Assembly (NCBI GenBank): GCA_045600045.1
Contig: JAZRXD010000015.1
Location: 1 to 64,000, forward strand
Origin: UBA1715 sp045600045
Lineage (GTDB): Bacteria; Bacteroidota; Bacteroidia; Bacteroidales; UBA1715
Reading direction: 5' to 3'
Length of the DNA: 64,000 nucleotides
Under the pieces are notes generated by a model. That model saw only the letters and a list, made by a program, of their open reading frames with translations, had not been told where the DNA came from and did no database searches. Positions 8,901 through 17,623 of the stretch are shown here, in pieces (within the stretch, counting starts at the first letter, position 1; the number at the start of each line of letters is the position of its first letter). Position numbers and translations under genes: made by a program.

Positions 8901-11900
8901 AATAAGAATATCCTGTAGACCGATCTTCACTGATTGTTCCCGTTGCTTCTACAGCTATCTTTCCTGAAGGACCAGATCCACATTCCGGATTAATTAAATC
9001 CAAAACATCAGAAACCATCAATCGTTCTTTACGACCTTCAACGGTAACTTTGAAATTTTCCGAAGAACAACCATTTGCATCAACAACTGTCACTTCATAA
9101 TCACCAAGGCATAAATTTTCTTTTTTATTAATCGAAAGATTTTCTGTTACACCATCAACATTCCATTTATATTGATATGGTGCAATACCTCCTTCAACAT
9201 TCACATTTACAGAACCATCACAGTTACCAGGACATTTCAAATCTTTTTTATCAACCGTAACAGACAATTGTTCCGGTTCTGTTATTTCAAATTCTTTTAT
9301 AACAGAACAGCCACTATTATCACTAACAGTAACCGTATAGGTTCCTGTTTTCAAATTTGACAAATTATACGACGTTGCACCAGTATTCCATAAAATGGAA
9401 TATGGAACCACTCCACCTTCTATTCTTGTAATGGAAATAGAACCGTCGGAATCGCCAAAACAACTCACATCAGTCTTAGTTGATTCTACAATTTGTAACA
9501 AATTCGATTCTACAATTTCAACATCACCAGAAGCTGTACAACCATCTTCATCAGTTACTGTTACCGTATGAACACCTGCTGGTAATTTTGTAACACGACC
9601 TGTTTTTGCATCAAAATCTCCCGCCGACCAAGAAAATTCAAATTCTGGATTTTCTTTGTTGTCGTTGATTGCTGTAGCAATGGCAGAACCTGTTAAACCA
9701 CCTTCACAATGAATCTCACCATTGATAACCATTGGTGTAACTTGTAAGGCTGTTTTTTGAACCACATCAAAAGGAACATCTAAAACACAACCTGCAGTAT
9801 CTGTAACTCGTAAATTATATGTCTGAGCCGACAAACCAGACACCGACATTCCTTCGGTACCAACACCAGATGCGACAGCAACTTTTAGAGTATCCCACCA
9901 ATCATATTTAAAATCAGAAACACGGCCATTTCCTGTTCCACTTTCCATCAAAACAGTAGCTTTACCAGAAGAAATCTTGCAAGCAGAAGCCGATATGGAT
10001 AATTTACGAACAGCCAAACTTGGTTTTGCTTCCAAAACTGATTCCTGAGTTAAGACACAACCACGGAAATCTAAAACTGTTGCCGTATATGTTCCAACAG
10101 GAATATTTTTGATTGAAACCTTTGCCTTTTCTTTTTCAGGATTGGAACCTGTATATGCCTGCCCGTTTTTCCAAACTATACCAAAATCTTGTTCTACATC
10201 AACCTTTTCAAAATCCTGAGTTTTCGAACCATCAGTCCACGTTATATTGAATGGAGAATAACCACCTGTCACTTGGGCCGTTAACAAACCATCGTTTGTG
10301 TTTGCATCGGAAGCTTTGTTTACATCCGTAATCGGACAAGAAACCAATTTTTGTTGAATCTCCAGATCATAAGTGGCAATTTGTCGCATATCAATCGAAT
10401 CAGCTACGACACAACCTCTTCCGTCCGTCACCTCCAATTTATACGTAATTGTAGAATCCAAATCCGTCATAACCTCCGACGTGTTTTCCACCAATGTCGC
10501 TTTTCTGGAATCATTTGTAGGCTTTTCATACCAAGCATACGAATAAGGTTCTGTTCCTCCAGTAACAGTTGTCAACAACTCTCCAAGACTTACTTGAACA
10601 CAAGTTTTTTCTGTAACAGAAATATGAAGTGTCAAAGAATCTGGTTCCGTCAAGGTATATGAACTTTTCGTAACACAACCATTACCATCAGTTATCGAAA
10701 TTGAATAATCGCCTTTCCCAACTTCTCCAGAATTTTGTGAAGTTGAACCGGTTGACCATTTATATTCGTACGATCCATCGCCTCCTGTTACTTCTGCCTT
10801 CAAAACACCTTTATCCCCATAACAAGCAATTACTGGATCTTCAACAATAGAAACCACCAATTCTTCTGGCTCTTCTATAGAAATTGGCAAAGGTTCAATA
10901 CAACCATTTGCATCTTTCACATTCAATGCATACGAGCCGGCATCCAAATCTTTCTTGTTAACGTTTGTATAATTTCCGTCGCCCCAATCGTATGATTTTT
11001 CTCCGGTGCCACCCGTAGCACTTAGTTCCACTTCTGCTTTTTCAGCATTACAATTCAAAGCAACGTCACTTGCTGGTGTACCATTGATTTTTACAACTGG
11101 ATCCATTGACTTTGGCTGATCCAAACTATACGTCGTTGTATCACTTGAACAGCCATTTGCATCAAAGCCAACAATTAAATATGTTGTTTCGTTGCCTCCA
11201 GGAATAGAAGAAATCACTTTACCCGTTTCTGTCAAAGTTTCAACATTTCCTCCGTTTTCTTTTCTCCATTCAAAAGTATAATCAGCTGGAGAATTAACCG
11301 TTCCTCCTACTGCTTTTACCGTTATTGAGCCATCGCTATAGCCAAAACAACTCGGTTGTTTGCCATTTTCTATAGAAACCGTAACTTTTGTATCTGGCTG
11401 TTCCAATTGGAAAGTCTGCGATGCCTCGCAACCAGCTTCATCAATAACGTTGATTGTGTAATCTTTGTCTCCTGCCAATTCCAATCGTGACGGTTCCGTA
11501 TTTGTCTTATCATCTTTCCAAGAATAAGAAACCGCACCAATTGCGTTTTCTGCGGCAAAACTTATTTCTCCATCTGTGTCGTCACGACACAACAAATTTT
11601 TACGTGAAAGTTCCTTCAAAATCAAACCAACTTCTGGTTCCGTAACCTGAACGTTTGTTTCGCCTTCGCAACCAATTTCATCAACAACATAAACTTTAAT
11701 ATTTTCGCCAGCTGGAAGAACCGAACATTGAACCGTATCTTCTGCAATAATAGTAAAATCACCTTCAACACCTTCTTGCTTGTACCATGATACACGATAT
11801 TTACCATACGCATTATCAACTATCGCCTTAACAACTCCAGTTGCAGTCCCTTTACAGACAATATTTTGTTCAACAGACGCCGAAATTGATGGTTTTGATT

Positions 11901-12534
11901 TTTCTATCGTAACTGGTGAAGATTCTATCACACAATTTACAGCATCGGTAACTTTTGCATAGAAAGTCCCAACTCCTAAACCAGAAGCAATATCTGCACC
12001 GTCGGCAACCTTTACATTTTCAGAATTATACCATTCCCATTTGTATGGTTCAACTCCTCCTACAATATCCAATGAAGCTTGACCGACAGATTCTCCGTTA
12101 CACCCTGCACCACGTACCATTGTTGAAGTAGAGGAGAATTCCGGCTTTTTAAACTGTCTTACACACACATTTTCTTCCTCATAAGAAATAACCTCATCGG
12201 TTGCCACATCATGCACACTTACATAACCAATATAACGAACATCATGAGTCAATCCAGAAAACGTCACTGGACCATATTTAGTTGCAGATGTTATCGGAAC
12301 TTTTTTAGATTCCAAAATGATATTGTGATCGGAATCAAGAAGCACGACCAAAAAATAGTCATACTTACCCGACAACCCTGAAACTCCAGAAATCGTAACT
12401 ATCATTTGACCATTTCCTTGTGTCGGACAAGTTGGCGGAACTGTTTGATAAGAAACCGTGTTCTGTGAAAATGCCACAATGCCAATTAACAGCATCGTTT
12501 TAAAAAGAATAATTTTTTGCAAACAAGAACGCAT
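5986..12534 (-). CDS. giant SprB-repeat adhesin with T9SS type B sorting domain
   Basis: About 2180 residues. I place the start at the ATG at 12534 because it begins a proper signal peptide (MRSCLQKIILFKTML to VAFSQ). The open frame runs upstream to 12606, but that adds 24 charged residues before the hydrophobic core. After a 100-residue N-terminal domain come about twenty SprB-like repeats of 70-100 residues. Each has a Cys-x-Gly...DG start, a central GG..PY.Y.W block and an end of the GTYTVTVTDxxGC type. The C-terminus carries the type B (gliding-associated) domain, with FIPTGFTPNGDGINDTW and VFNRWGTLVYE, ending in a beta-rich tail. Such proteins are exported by the T9SS and act as surface adhesins, as SprB does in Flavobacterium. 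The porP/sprF partner follows directly. Confidence 0.9.
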   Translation of the reverse strand: MRSCLQKIILFKTMLLIGIVAFSQNTVSYQTVPPTCPTQGNGQMIVTISGVSGLSGKYDYFLVVLLDSDHNIILESKKVPITSATKYGPVTFSGLTHDVRYIGYVSVHDVATDEVISYEEENVCVRQFKKPEFSSTSTMVRGAGCNGESVGQASLDIVGGVEPYKWEWYNSENVKVADGADIASGLGVGTFYAKVTDAVNCVIESSPVTIEKSKPSISASVEQNIVCKGTATGVVKAIVDNAYGKYRVSWYKQEGVEGDFTIIAEDTVQCSVLPAGENIKVYVVDEIGCEGETNVQVTEPEVGLILKELSRKNLLCRDDTDGEISFAAENAIGAVSYSWKDDKTNTEPSRLELAGDKDYTINVIDEAGCEASQTFQLEQPDTKVTVSIENGKQPSCFGYSDGSITVKAVGGTVNSPADYTFEWRKENGGNVETLTETGKVISSIPGGNETTYLIVGFDANGCSSDTTTYSLDQPKSMDPVVKINGTPASDVALNCNAEKAEVELSATGGTGEKSYDWGDGNYTNVNKKDLDAGSYALNVKDANGCIEPLPISIEEPEELVVSIVEDPVIACYGDKGVLKAEVTGGDGSYEYKWSTGSTSQNSGEVGKGDYSISITDGNGCVTKSSYTLTEPDSLTLHISVTEKTCVQVSLGELLTTVTGGTEPYSYAWYEKPTNDSRKATLVENTSEVMTDLDSTITYKLEVTDGRGCVVADSIDMRQIATYDLEIQQKLVSCPITDVNKASDANTNDGLLTAQVTGGYSPFNITWTDGSKTQDFEKVDVEQDFGIVWKNGQAYTGSNPEKEKAKVSIKNIPVGTYTATVLDFRGCVLTQESVLEAKPSLAVRKLSISASACKISSGKATVLMESGTGNGRVSDFKYDWWDTLKVAVASGVGTEGMSVSGLSAQTYNLRVTDTAGCVLDVPFDVVQKTALQVTPMVINGEIHCEGGLTGSAIATAINDNKENPEFEFSWSAGDFDAKTGRVTKLPAGVHTVTVTDEDGCTASGDVEIVESNLLQIVESTKTDVSCFGDSDGSISITRIEGGVVPYSILWNTGATSYNLSNLKTGTYTVTVSDNSGCSVIKEFEITEPEQLSVTVDKKDLKCPGNCDGSVNVNVEGGIAPYQYKWNVDGVTENLSINKKENLCLGDYEVTVVDANGCSSENFKVTVEGRKERLMVSDVLDLINPECGSGPSGKIAVEATGTISEDRSTGYSYYWTRNGADFGKTENSSNTNIISGLNVGTYNLHLTDGTCSFDTSFVVHNTDMTATGSLDYEQSTCAGDEYVLHISNEETAGYHSYEWRNLKDGKLISSGTTAKGLHTGQYVVSAIDNTECEFIMEVDLEEKTFDITLSETDAHCYGIADGSVSADIINMKGTVSYEWYNFENKELVGNDQSINVGAGSYYVLAYDDNHKDCKIQSDTIIVSQPARMVIVPSISKMSYCKDKTGEIMVEVAQGVPPFTYELRKENGDLVAPKLQQLSRTNKFSNLWADMLFTVRVIDADGCVADTTKAITDFPHYTLQGVLTEPVHCIGDATAELQVVVLSDEENTFEPYTYVWAHDASITTNVAKGLSAGNYQVTVTDGRGCVVPYEFDHVSDPDPMTLDFYETPGILCRGGKGNLLVDVVSGGSGNNTYAWYNEAEELLQESEYPEINDLFAGKYRVVVTDVYGCSSDGTYSLLDPTDLDAVFSVKLTECGVNDAVGSVILESISGGVDDGQYRFRWNDDKEWTDFSSNENRVLSGLVAGEYYCTITNSKNPDDCYIVQTMNTNPLLPMSVKTEAQHARCNYYSDAEIRNREADGSLEVTKLMVAAGDYSEMSPVDQMNDYTFLWNDPLRQSGRRALNLTAGNYEVTVIGPNGCSNTFPASEVGANINLMAEIVVAEDSTRERKVICFGDSLELTAAVKARFYNGYMPSMDEVSFSWEAIESNRSARISNPSTLVTTVTPLSKYYNDSTLIRMTYQIDGCYSQPSEFSISHFDSVGFAIEVVDTVGNIKGSDSVRVIKDFRYFINPVEEPWYANKIEDAGIDFITWRSYKPDMLERGAFFDTVTNAKTYARSGNYGLLVPITEAEYIYAVAQTTNGCIERTRLFVDVYSTTFIPTGFTPNGDGINDTWVIPYLANCPNAKVTVFNRWGTLVYENKFEYYSHPWNGTASNGNALPMGTYYYVIEYKDKEHTPTQTGSVSIIR

Positions 12535-12660
12535 ATTCGACACTTTACAAGAACCTATTTTAAGTCTTACTTGCAAAGTAAATGTTTTTTGGAGACTTTT
12601 TGACATATTTATGCCATTGTTTTTTGAAAAATTTATATTTTCGGCACGAAATTCTTTGAT

Positions 12661-13389
12661 ATGTCTATTTTACGAACAGATAATATTATGAAAAAGTACG
12701 GCAACAGGACTGTCGTACAAAGTGTATCCTTTAGTGTAAGACAAGGTGAAATCGTTGGTTTACTTGGTCCGAACGGCGCCGGAAAAACCACTTCATTTTA
12801 CATGGTAATGGGTCTTATCAATCCCGATGGCGGTAAAATTTTTCTTGACGACCGGGATATAACCTCGGAACCAGTTTACAAACGTGCCCGATACGGAATC
12901 GGATATTTGGCACAAGAAGCTTCGGTTTTCAGAACTCTTTCTGTTGAAGACAATATTCTTTCAATTTTGGAAATGACCAATCGTACTAAAAAAGAACAGA
13001 AAGAAAAACTTGAAGAATTGTTGACAGATTTCAATTTACTACACATTCGCAAAAATCTTGGAATTCAATTGTCTGGTGGCGAACGTCGTAGAACGGAAAT
13101 TGCGCGAGCTTTGGCCAGCGATCCTAAATTCATTTTGTTGGATGAACCTTTTGCAGGAGTTGATCCAATTGCGGTGGAGGAAATTCAACGAATCGTGCGC
13201 GAATTAAAAGATCGTAACATCGGTATCCTTATCACCGACCACAACGTTGACGAAACACTTTCCATAACCGACAAAGCAAACATTTTGTTTGAAGGAACAA
13301 TCTTCAAATCAGGAACAGCACAAGAATTAGCTGACGATCCCGAGGTTAGAAGAGTTTATTTGGGTAGCAATTTTGAACTTCGCAAATAA
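12661..13389 (+). CDS. lptB: LPS export ABC transporter ATPase LptB
   Basis: Cytoplasmic ATPase of the LptB2FGC complex that pulls lipopolysaccharide from the inner membrane to the Lpt bridge. The 242-residue protein has Walker A GPNGAGKTT at residues 36-44, the ABC signature LSGGERRRTEIARAL, Walker B FILLDEPFAGVDP and the switch histidine in ILITDHN. The LSGGERRR signature and the short length separate it from other ABC ATPases. It is divergent from the giant adhesin gene and ends in a strong terminator. Confidence 0.93.
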   Translation: MSILRTDNIMKKYGNRTVVQSVSFSVRQGEIVGLLGPNGAGKTTSFYMVMGLINPDGGKIFLDDRDITSEPVYKRARYGIGYLAQEASVFRTLSVEDNILSILEMTNRTKKEQKEKLEELLTDFNLLHIRKNLGIQLSGGERRRTEIARALASDPKFILLDEPFAGVDPIAVEEIQRIVRELKDRNIGILITDHNVDETLSITDKANILFEGTIFKSGTAQELADDPEVRRVYLGSNFELRK

Positions 13390-13390
13390 A

Positions 13391-13418
13391 AAAGGGATGT
13401 TTTCACATCCCTTTTTTT
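13391..13418. terminator. bidirectional terminator between lptB and guaB
   Basis: A perfect 10-bp stem (AAAGGGATGT, 13391-13400, pairing with 13405-13414) with a TTTC loop. It is followed by a T run on the plus strand and preceded by an A run that gives a U run on the minus strand. It can end both lptB and the convergent guaB. Confidence 0.88.
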
Positions 13419-13435
13419 CGTTATCTCATCGTTAA

Positions 13436-14908
13436 TTATTCTCTACTATAATTCGGAGCTTCACGTGTGATTGTCACGTCATGCGGATGACTTTCCGCAT
13501 ATCCAGCGTTTGTTATTTTTACGAATTTAACTTGACGCAAATCAGCAATTGTTGACGCACCGCAATATCCCATTCCAGAGCGAAGACCTCCAAGAAGTTG
13601 ATAAACCTCTTCTGCCAACGTACCACGATAAGGAACACGTGCAACAATTCCTTCTGGAACCAATTTCTTGGCATCGGCAACGTTTGATTGGAAATAACGG
13701 TCTTTTGAACCTTGTTGCATAGCCTCCAACGAACCCATACCACGATATGCTTTGAACTTACGACCTTGGTAAATAATTGTGTCGCCTGGAGATTCTTCCA
13801 AACCAGCAAACAAAGAGCCAAGCATTACTGAACTTGCACCTGCAGCCAAAGCTTTTACTATATCGCCAGAATAACGAATTCCGCCATCTGCAATCAAAGG
13901 AACATCAGTACCCTTCAATGCTTCGGCAACATCAAACACAGCCGACAGCTGAGGAACACCAATACCTGCGATGATACGTGTCGTACAAATCGAACCAGGT
14001 CCAATACCAACTTTAACAGCATCTGCACCTGCTTCGACCAATGCTTTTGCTGCTTCGCCAGTTGCAATATTTCCAGCTATGAAATCAATTTGTGGATACA
14101 TTTGTTTTGCTTTGCGAACTGTGTCAATTACGCCTTTAGAATGACCATGGGCAGTATCAACAACAACAACATCAACACCAGCTTGTACCAACGCTTCCAA
14201 ACGATCGAATGTATTGGCCGCAGTTCCAATAGAAGCACCTACGCGTAAACGACCTTTGTCGTCTTTACAAGCATGAGGATTATCAATTGCTTTTGAAATA
14301 TCTTTGTATGTCAACAAACCAACCAAAGTTCCATTTTTGTCAACCACAGGCAATTTCTCAATTCTGTATTGTTGCAAAATATCGGCTGCTTTCGACATAT
14401 CGTCGCCTTGAGTTATTGTAACCAAATTTTCTTTGGTCATAACCTCTGAAATACTTTTTGATTTGTCCGAAACGAAACGTAAGTCACGGTTGGTTACAAT
14501 TCCAACTAATTTACGGTTACCATCAACAACAGGAATACCTCCAATTTTGAATTCTTCCATCAATGAAAGAGCATCTAAAACTTTTTCGTTTGGAGTAATT
14601 GTTACAGGATCGTAAATCATTCCATTTTCGCAACGTTTTACACGTTTTACTTCCAATGCCTGTTGCTCAATCGACATATTTTTGTGGATAATTCCGATAC
14701 CACCTTCACGCGCAATAGCTATTGCCAAACGAGAATCGGTAATTGTGTCCATTGCTGCCGAAACTATTGGGCAATTCAATGAAATATTACGAGTTAATTT
14801 TGTTGAAATATCAACTTGATAAGGCAAGACTTCGGAATAACGAGGAACAATCAACACATCGTCAAATGTCAGTCCCTCACCGATAATTCGATCCGTTTTG
14901 TATGACAT
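13436..14908 (-). CDS. guaB: IMP dehydrogenase GuaB
   Basis: Oxidises IMP to XMP with NAD, the committed step of GMP synthesis. At 490 residues it is full length. The (beta/alpha)8 barrel is interrupted at about residues 95-205 by two CBS domains (KIGGIPVVDGNRKLVGIVTNRDL and a second copy). The catalytic loop GIGPGSICTTRI contains Cys308. Further conserved blocks are DTAHGHSKGV, LIADGGIRYSGD and the flap near YRGMGSLEAM. It stands alone, between its own promoter and the terminator shared with lptB. Confidence 0.97.
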   Translation of the reverse strand: MSYKTDRIIGEGLTFDDVLIVPRYSEVLPYQVDISTKLTRNISLNCPIVSAAMDTITDSRLAIAIAREGGIGIIHKNMSIEQQALEVKRVKRCENGMIYDPVTITPNEKVLDALSLMEEFKIGGIPVVDGNRKLVGIVTNRDLRFVSDKSKSISEVMTKENLVTITQGDDMSKAADILQQYRIEKLPVVDKNGTLVGLLTYKDISKAIDNPHACKDDKGRLRVGASIGTAANTFDRLEALVQAGVDVVVVDTAHGHSKGVIDTVRKAKQMYPQIDFIAGNIATGEAAKALVEAGADAVKVGIGPGSICTTRIIAGIGVPQLSAVFDVAEALKGTDVPLIADGGIRYSGDIVKALAAGASSVMLGSLFAGLEESPGDTIIYQGRKFKAYRGMGSLEAMQQGSKDRYFQSNVADAKKLVPEGIVARVPYRGTLAEEVYQLLGGLRSGMGYCGASTIADLRQVKFVKITNAGYAESHPHDVTITREAPNYSRE

Positions 14909-14932
14909 AGCTTCTTGTATTTATAAATTGAG

Positions 14933-14963
14933 CAAAATTATAGATTTTTCCGTACTTCACAAA
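14933..14963 (-). promoter_or_regulatory. guaB promoter (TTTG-N19-TAnnTTTG)
   Basis: On the minus strand TTTG (14963-14960), 19 nt, then TAATTTTG (14940-14933): both elements and the spacing match the Bacteroidota consensus. The predicted transcription start is near 14927, about 20 nt before the guaB ATG at 14908. Confidence 0.62.
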
Positions 14964-15036
14964 AAAATATGATACGGAGAAACACAATTTTGTAAAATGT
15001 AAAAAATCTTTTTCCCACTACTTTAAAAATAAAAAA

Positions 15037-15044
15037 TTACTTTT
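15037..15044 (+). promoter_or_regulatory. possible -7 element of the U32 peptidase gene
   Basis: TACTTTTG matches TAnnTTTG and lies 24 nt before the ATG at 15068. No clear TTTG is present at the usual -33 distance, so the call rests on one element. Confidence 0.35.
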
Positions 15045-15067
15045 GTACCCGTTAGATTCTAAAACAC

Positions 15068-16324
15068 ATGAATTTAAAAAGATCAGACATTGAAATAATG
15101 GCTCCAGTTGGTTCATACGAATCGCTGATGGCAGCCATTCAAGCGGGAGCAAATTCAGTTTATTTCGGCATAGAAATGTTGAATATGCGTGCGCGCTCGT
15201 CAAATAATTTCACAACGGAAGATTTGGCAAACATTGTAAAAATTTGCAACGAACACGGCATAAAATCATATTTGACGGTAAATACAATCATTTACGACAA
15301 GGATATGGAAACCTTGCACAAAGTGATGAAAGCGGCTAAAGAAAACCACGTTTCTGCTATTATTGCCTGCGATATTGCCGCAATTCAATGTGCTATGGAA
15401 TACGGCGTTGAAGTGCATATTTCTACTCAATTAAACATTTCAAACACGCAAGCGGTGAAATTTTTCTCGCAATATGCCGACGTTGTTGTTCTTGCCCGCG
15501 AATTGAACCTTATGCAGGTTAAAGAAATTTACAAGGCAATTCAGAATGAACATATTTGCGGTCCGAAAGGCGAATTGGTAAAGTTGGAAATGTTTTGTCA
15601 CGGTGCTCTTTGTCAGGCAATTTCAGGGAAATGTTATCTTAGTCTTCACGAAAAAAATTATTCTGCGAATAAAGGTGCTTGTCTGCAAACGTGTCGAAAA
15701 GCATACATCGTTACGGAAAAGGAAACTGGCAACGAATTGGAAATCGACAACGAATACATTATGTCGCCAAAAGATTTATGCACGATTGGTTTTCTTGACG
15801 AATTGGTTGAATCAGGCGTCCGCGTAATGAAGATAGAAGGACGTGCTAGAAGCGCAGAATATGTAAAAACGGTTGTGGAATGCTATAATGAAGCTTTAGA
15901 AGAAATTATTGCTGGCACATACAACGACAACAAAGAGGAAAAAATTGCCGCATGGAAAGATCGTCTTTCGCGCGTTTTTAATCGTGGATTTTGGAACGGA
16001 TATTACCTTGGACAACGTTTGGGAGAATGGAGCACTCACTATGGAAGCAGCGCAACGAAAACAAAAATTGCAATCGGGAAATGCACAAATTATTTCTCAA
16101 ATTTGAATGTTGCCGAATTCCTTATGCAATCGGATGAATTGTGTCAAGGTGATGAAATTCTTATCACGGGACCAACAACCGGCGTAATAGAAATGAAAGC
16201 CGAAGACATTCGTGTCGATTTGAAAACAGTTGAAAAAACCGTCAAAGGAGAATTGTTTTCAATGAAGACAGATAAAATCCGACGTGGCGACAAACTTTAT
16301 AAAGTTATAGATTCCAATAAATAA
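15068..16324 (+). CDS. peptidase U32 family protein (RNA hydroxylation type)
   Basis: A 418-residue U32 family protein. The N-terminal barrel motif IEIMAPVGSYESLMAAIQAGA and the NMRARSSNNF segment are typical. The four-cysteine core is present: CHGALCQAISGKCYLS followed by GACLQTCRKAY. Characterised relatives (TrhP/YegQ for tRNA 5-hydroxyuridine, RlhA for 23S rRNA 5-hydroxycytidine) make hydroxylated pyrimidines in RNA and probably hold an Fe-S cluster with these cysteines; the peptidase label is historical. I cannot tell which RNA is the target. A flippase gene follows 6 nt downstream, but a shared role is not evident. Confidence 0.85.
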   Translation: MNLKRSDIEIMAPVGSYESLMAAIQAGANSVYFGIEMLNMRARSSNNFTTEDLANIVKICNEHGIKSYLTVNTIIYDKDMETLHKVMKAAKENHVSAIIACDIAAIQCAMEYGVEVHISTQLNISNTQAVKFFSQYADVVVLARELNLMQVKEIYKAIQNEHICGPKGELVKLEMFCHGALCQAISGKCYLSLHEKNYSANKGACLQTCRKAYIVTEKETGNELEIDNEYIMSPKDLCTIGFLDELVESGVRVMKIEGRARSAEYVKTVVECYNEALEEIIAGTYNDNKEEKIAAWKDRLSRVFNRGFWNGYYLGQRLGEWSTHYGSSATKTKIAIGKCTNYFSNLNVAEFLMQSDELCQGDEILITGPTTGVIEMKAEDIRVDLKTVEKTVKGELFSMKTDKIRRGDKLYKVIDSNK

Positions 16325-16330
16325 TTGCCT

Positions 16331-17623
16331 ATGACGATACGGCAAAAAGTAGCGAAAATTCTTTCATCCGACATTACTAAAAATTCGGCGAAACTACTTT
16401 CTGCAAGTGTTATTGTCCAAGCAATTGGATTAATTGTTTATCCGATTCTTAGTCGTATATATTCCCCAGAAGATTTTGGACTTTTTAATCTTTTTATCAG
16501 CATTTCCGGATTTTTTGCTCTTTTAGCAACGGCTGAATTTCAAAATGCGATTTTACTTCCTAAAGAACAAGAAAAAGCCGTAGCTTGCTTTCACACAGGC
16601 TTTTTTATCACCATTTTTGTTTGTTCTGTTTTAGTTTGCACAATTCCTTTTTCGGAACAAATTGCAAAATTTTTTAATGCTCCCATTTTGGCAAATTGGT
16701 ATTGGACAATCCCGGTATTTGTTTTTATCTCTGCATTTTGGACACTGATAAATTATTGGTACACAAGAGAAAAATTGTTTGGTCAAATTCGGAATTATCA
16801 AATTGCTCAATGTCTGACCAACGCAACAGCAAAATGCGGATTTGGATTTGCAAAATTAACAAACGGCGGACTTATTTATTCTGCTCTGATTTCTCCTATA
16901 ATTGCATTGATAATCAGCATTATAACTACATTTAAGAAACACTTGAAACCATTACTTTCTTTCAATAAAAAAGATTGTTCTTCTGTTTTACACGAATTTT
17001 CAAACTTTCCAAAATATTCTTTGCCTCGGGCATTATTAAGCTTTTTTAGTGGAAATATTTTGATTTACTTACTGACGCCTTTCTACGGATTAAAAGAAAT
17101 TGGAATTCTTGGAATGGCAATCACTTTGGCTTTTAGACCAATTGAATTATTGTCGAATTCATTGTATCAAGTTCTATTTCAAAAAACTACCGAGAAAGTA
17201 ACAAATCGTGAAAGCATACGTAAATACTACCGAAATTTTTTACTGATAACAAGCTGTATCGTAATTCCCTGTTTCACAATCGTTTGTACATTTCTGCCAG
17301 ACGTAACTGAATTTTTGTTGGGACAAGAATGGCGAAAAACCGGAGATTGCATTTTCTTGATGTTATTTTGGTTGTTTGCTGTTATTCTTACATCACCAAT
17401 TTCATATTTGCCAGATATTTTTCAAAAGCAAAAAATAGGATTACTCTTTGAAATAGCACTTATTGCCGCACGTATAGTTGCTATTTTGGGGGGTATTTTT
17501 CTTAATGAGGGTTTTTTCTTGATAATCTTTTTGTACAGCTTCGCAAGTGCGATTGTAATTGGTTTACAATTAATTTGGTATTGTAAATTAATCAACAATT
17601 ACGAGCAAGAAATTTTGCAATAA
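16331..17623 (+). CDS. polysaccharide flippase (Wzx/MOP family)
   Basis: About 430 residues of almost wholly hydrophobic sequence with some 12 transmembrane segments. The MOP-superfamily opening is seen in the first 60 residues: KLLSASVIVQAIGLIVYPILSR, then YSPEDFGLFNLFIS. Relatives flip undecaprenyl-linked glycan units across the inner membrane. I choose the ATG at 16331, 6 nt after the U32 stop; the frame is open from a TTG at 16325. Its 3' end overlaps the convergent asparagine-synthase-like gene by 25 bp. With the neighbouring synthase-like and GT4 genes it forms a small surface-glycan group. Confidence 0.85.
   Translation: MTIRQKVAKILSSDITKNSAKLLSASVIVQAIGLIVYPILSRIYSPEDFGLFNLFISISGFFALLATAEFQNAILLPKEQEKAVACFHTGFFITIFVCSVLVCTIPFSEQIAKFFNAPILANWYWTIPVFVFISAFWTLINYWYTREKLFGQIRNYQIAQCLTNATAKCGFGFAKLTNGGLIYSALISPIIALIISIITTFKKHLKPLLSFNKKDCSSVLHEFSNFPKYSLPRALLSFFSGNILIYLLTPFYGLKEIGILGMAITLAFRPIELLSNSLYQVLFQKTTEKVTNRESIRKYYRNFLLITSCIVIPCFTIVCTFLPDVTEFLLGQEWRKTGDCIFLMLFWLFAVILTSPISYLPDIFQKQKIGLLFEIALIAARIVAILGGIFLNEGFFLIIFLYSFASAIVIGLQLIWYCKLINNYEQEILQ

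Noticed and set aside
5986..12534. Repeats in the adhesin gene as a CRISPR array or DNA repeat element
   Set aside because: The repeats are protein-level, 70-100 residues long and divergent at DNA level; there are no short identical repeats with spacers.
12535..12606. Longer start for the giant adhesin
   Set aside because: The added 24 residues are charged and would bury the signal peptide; the ATG at 12534 begins directly before the hydrophobic core.
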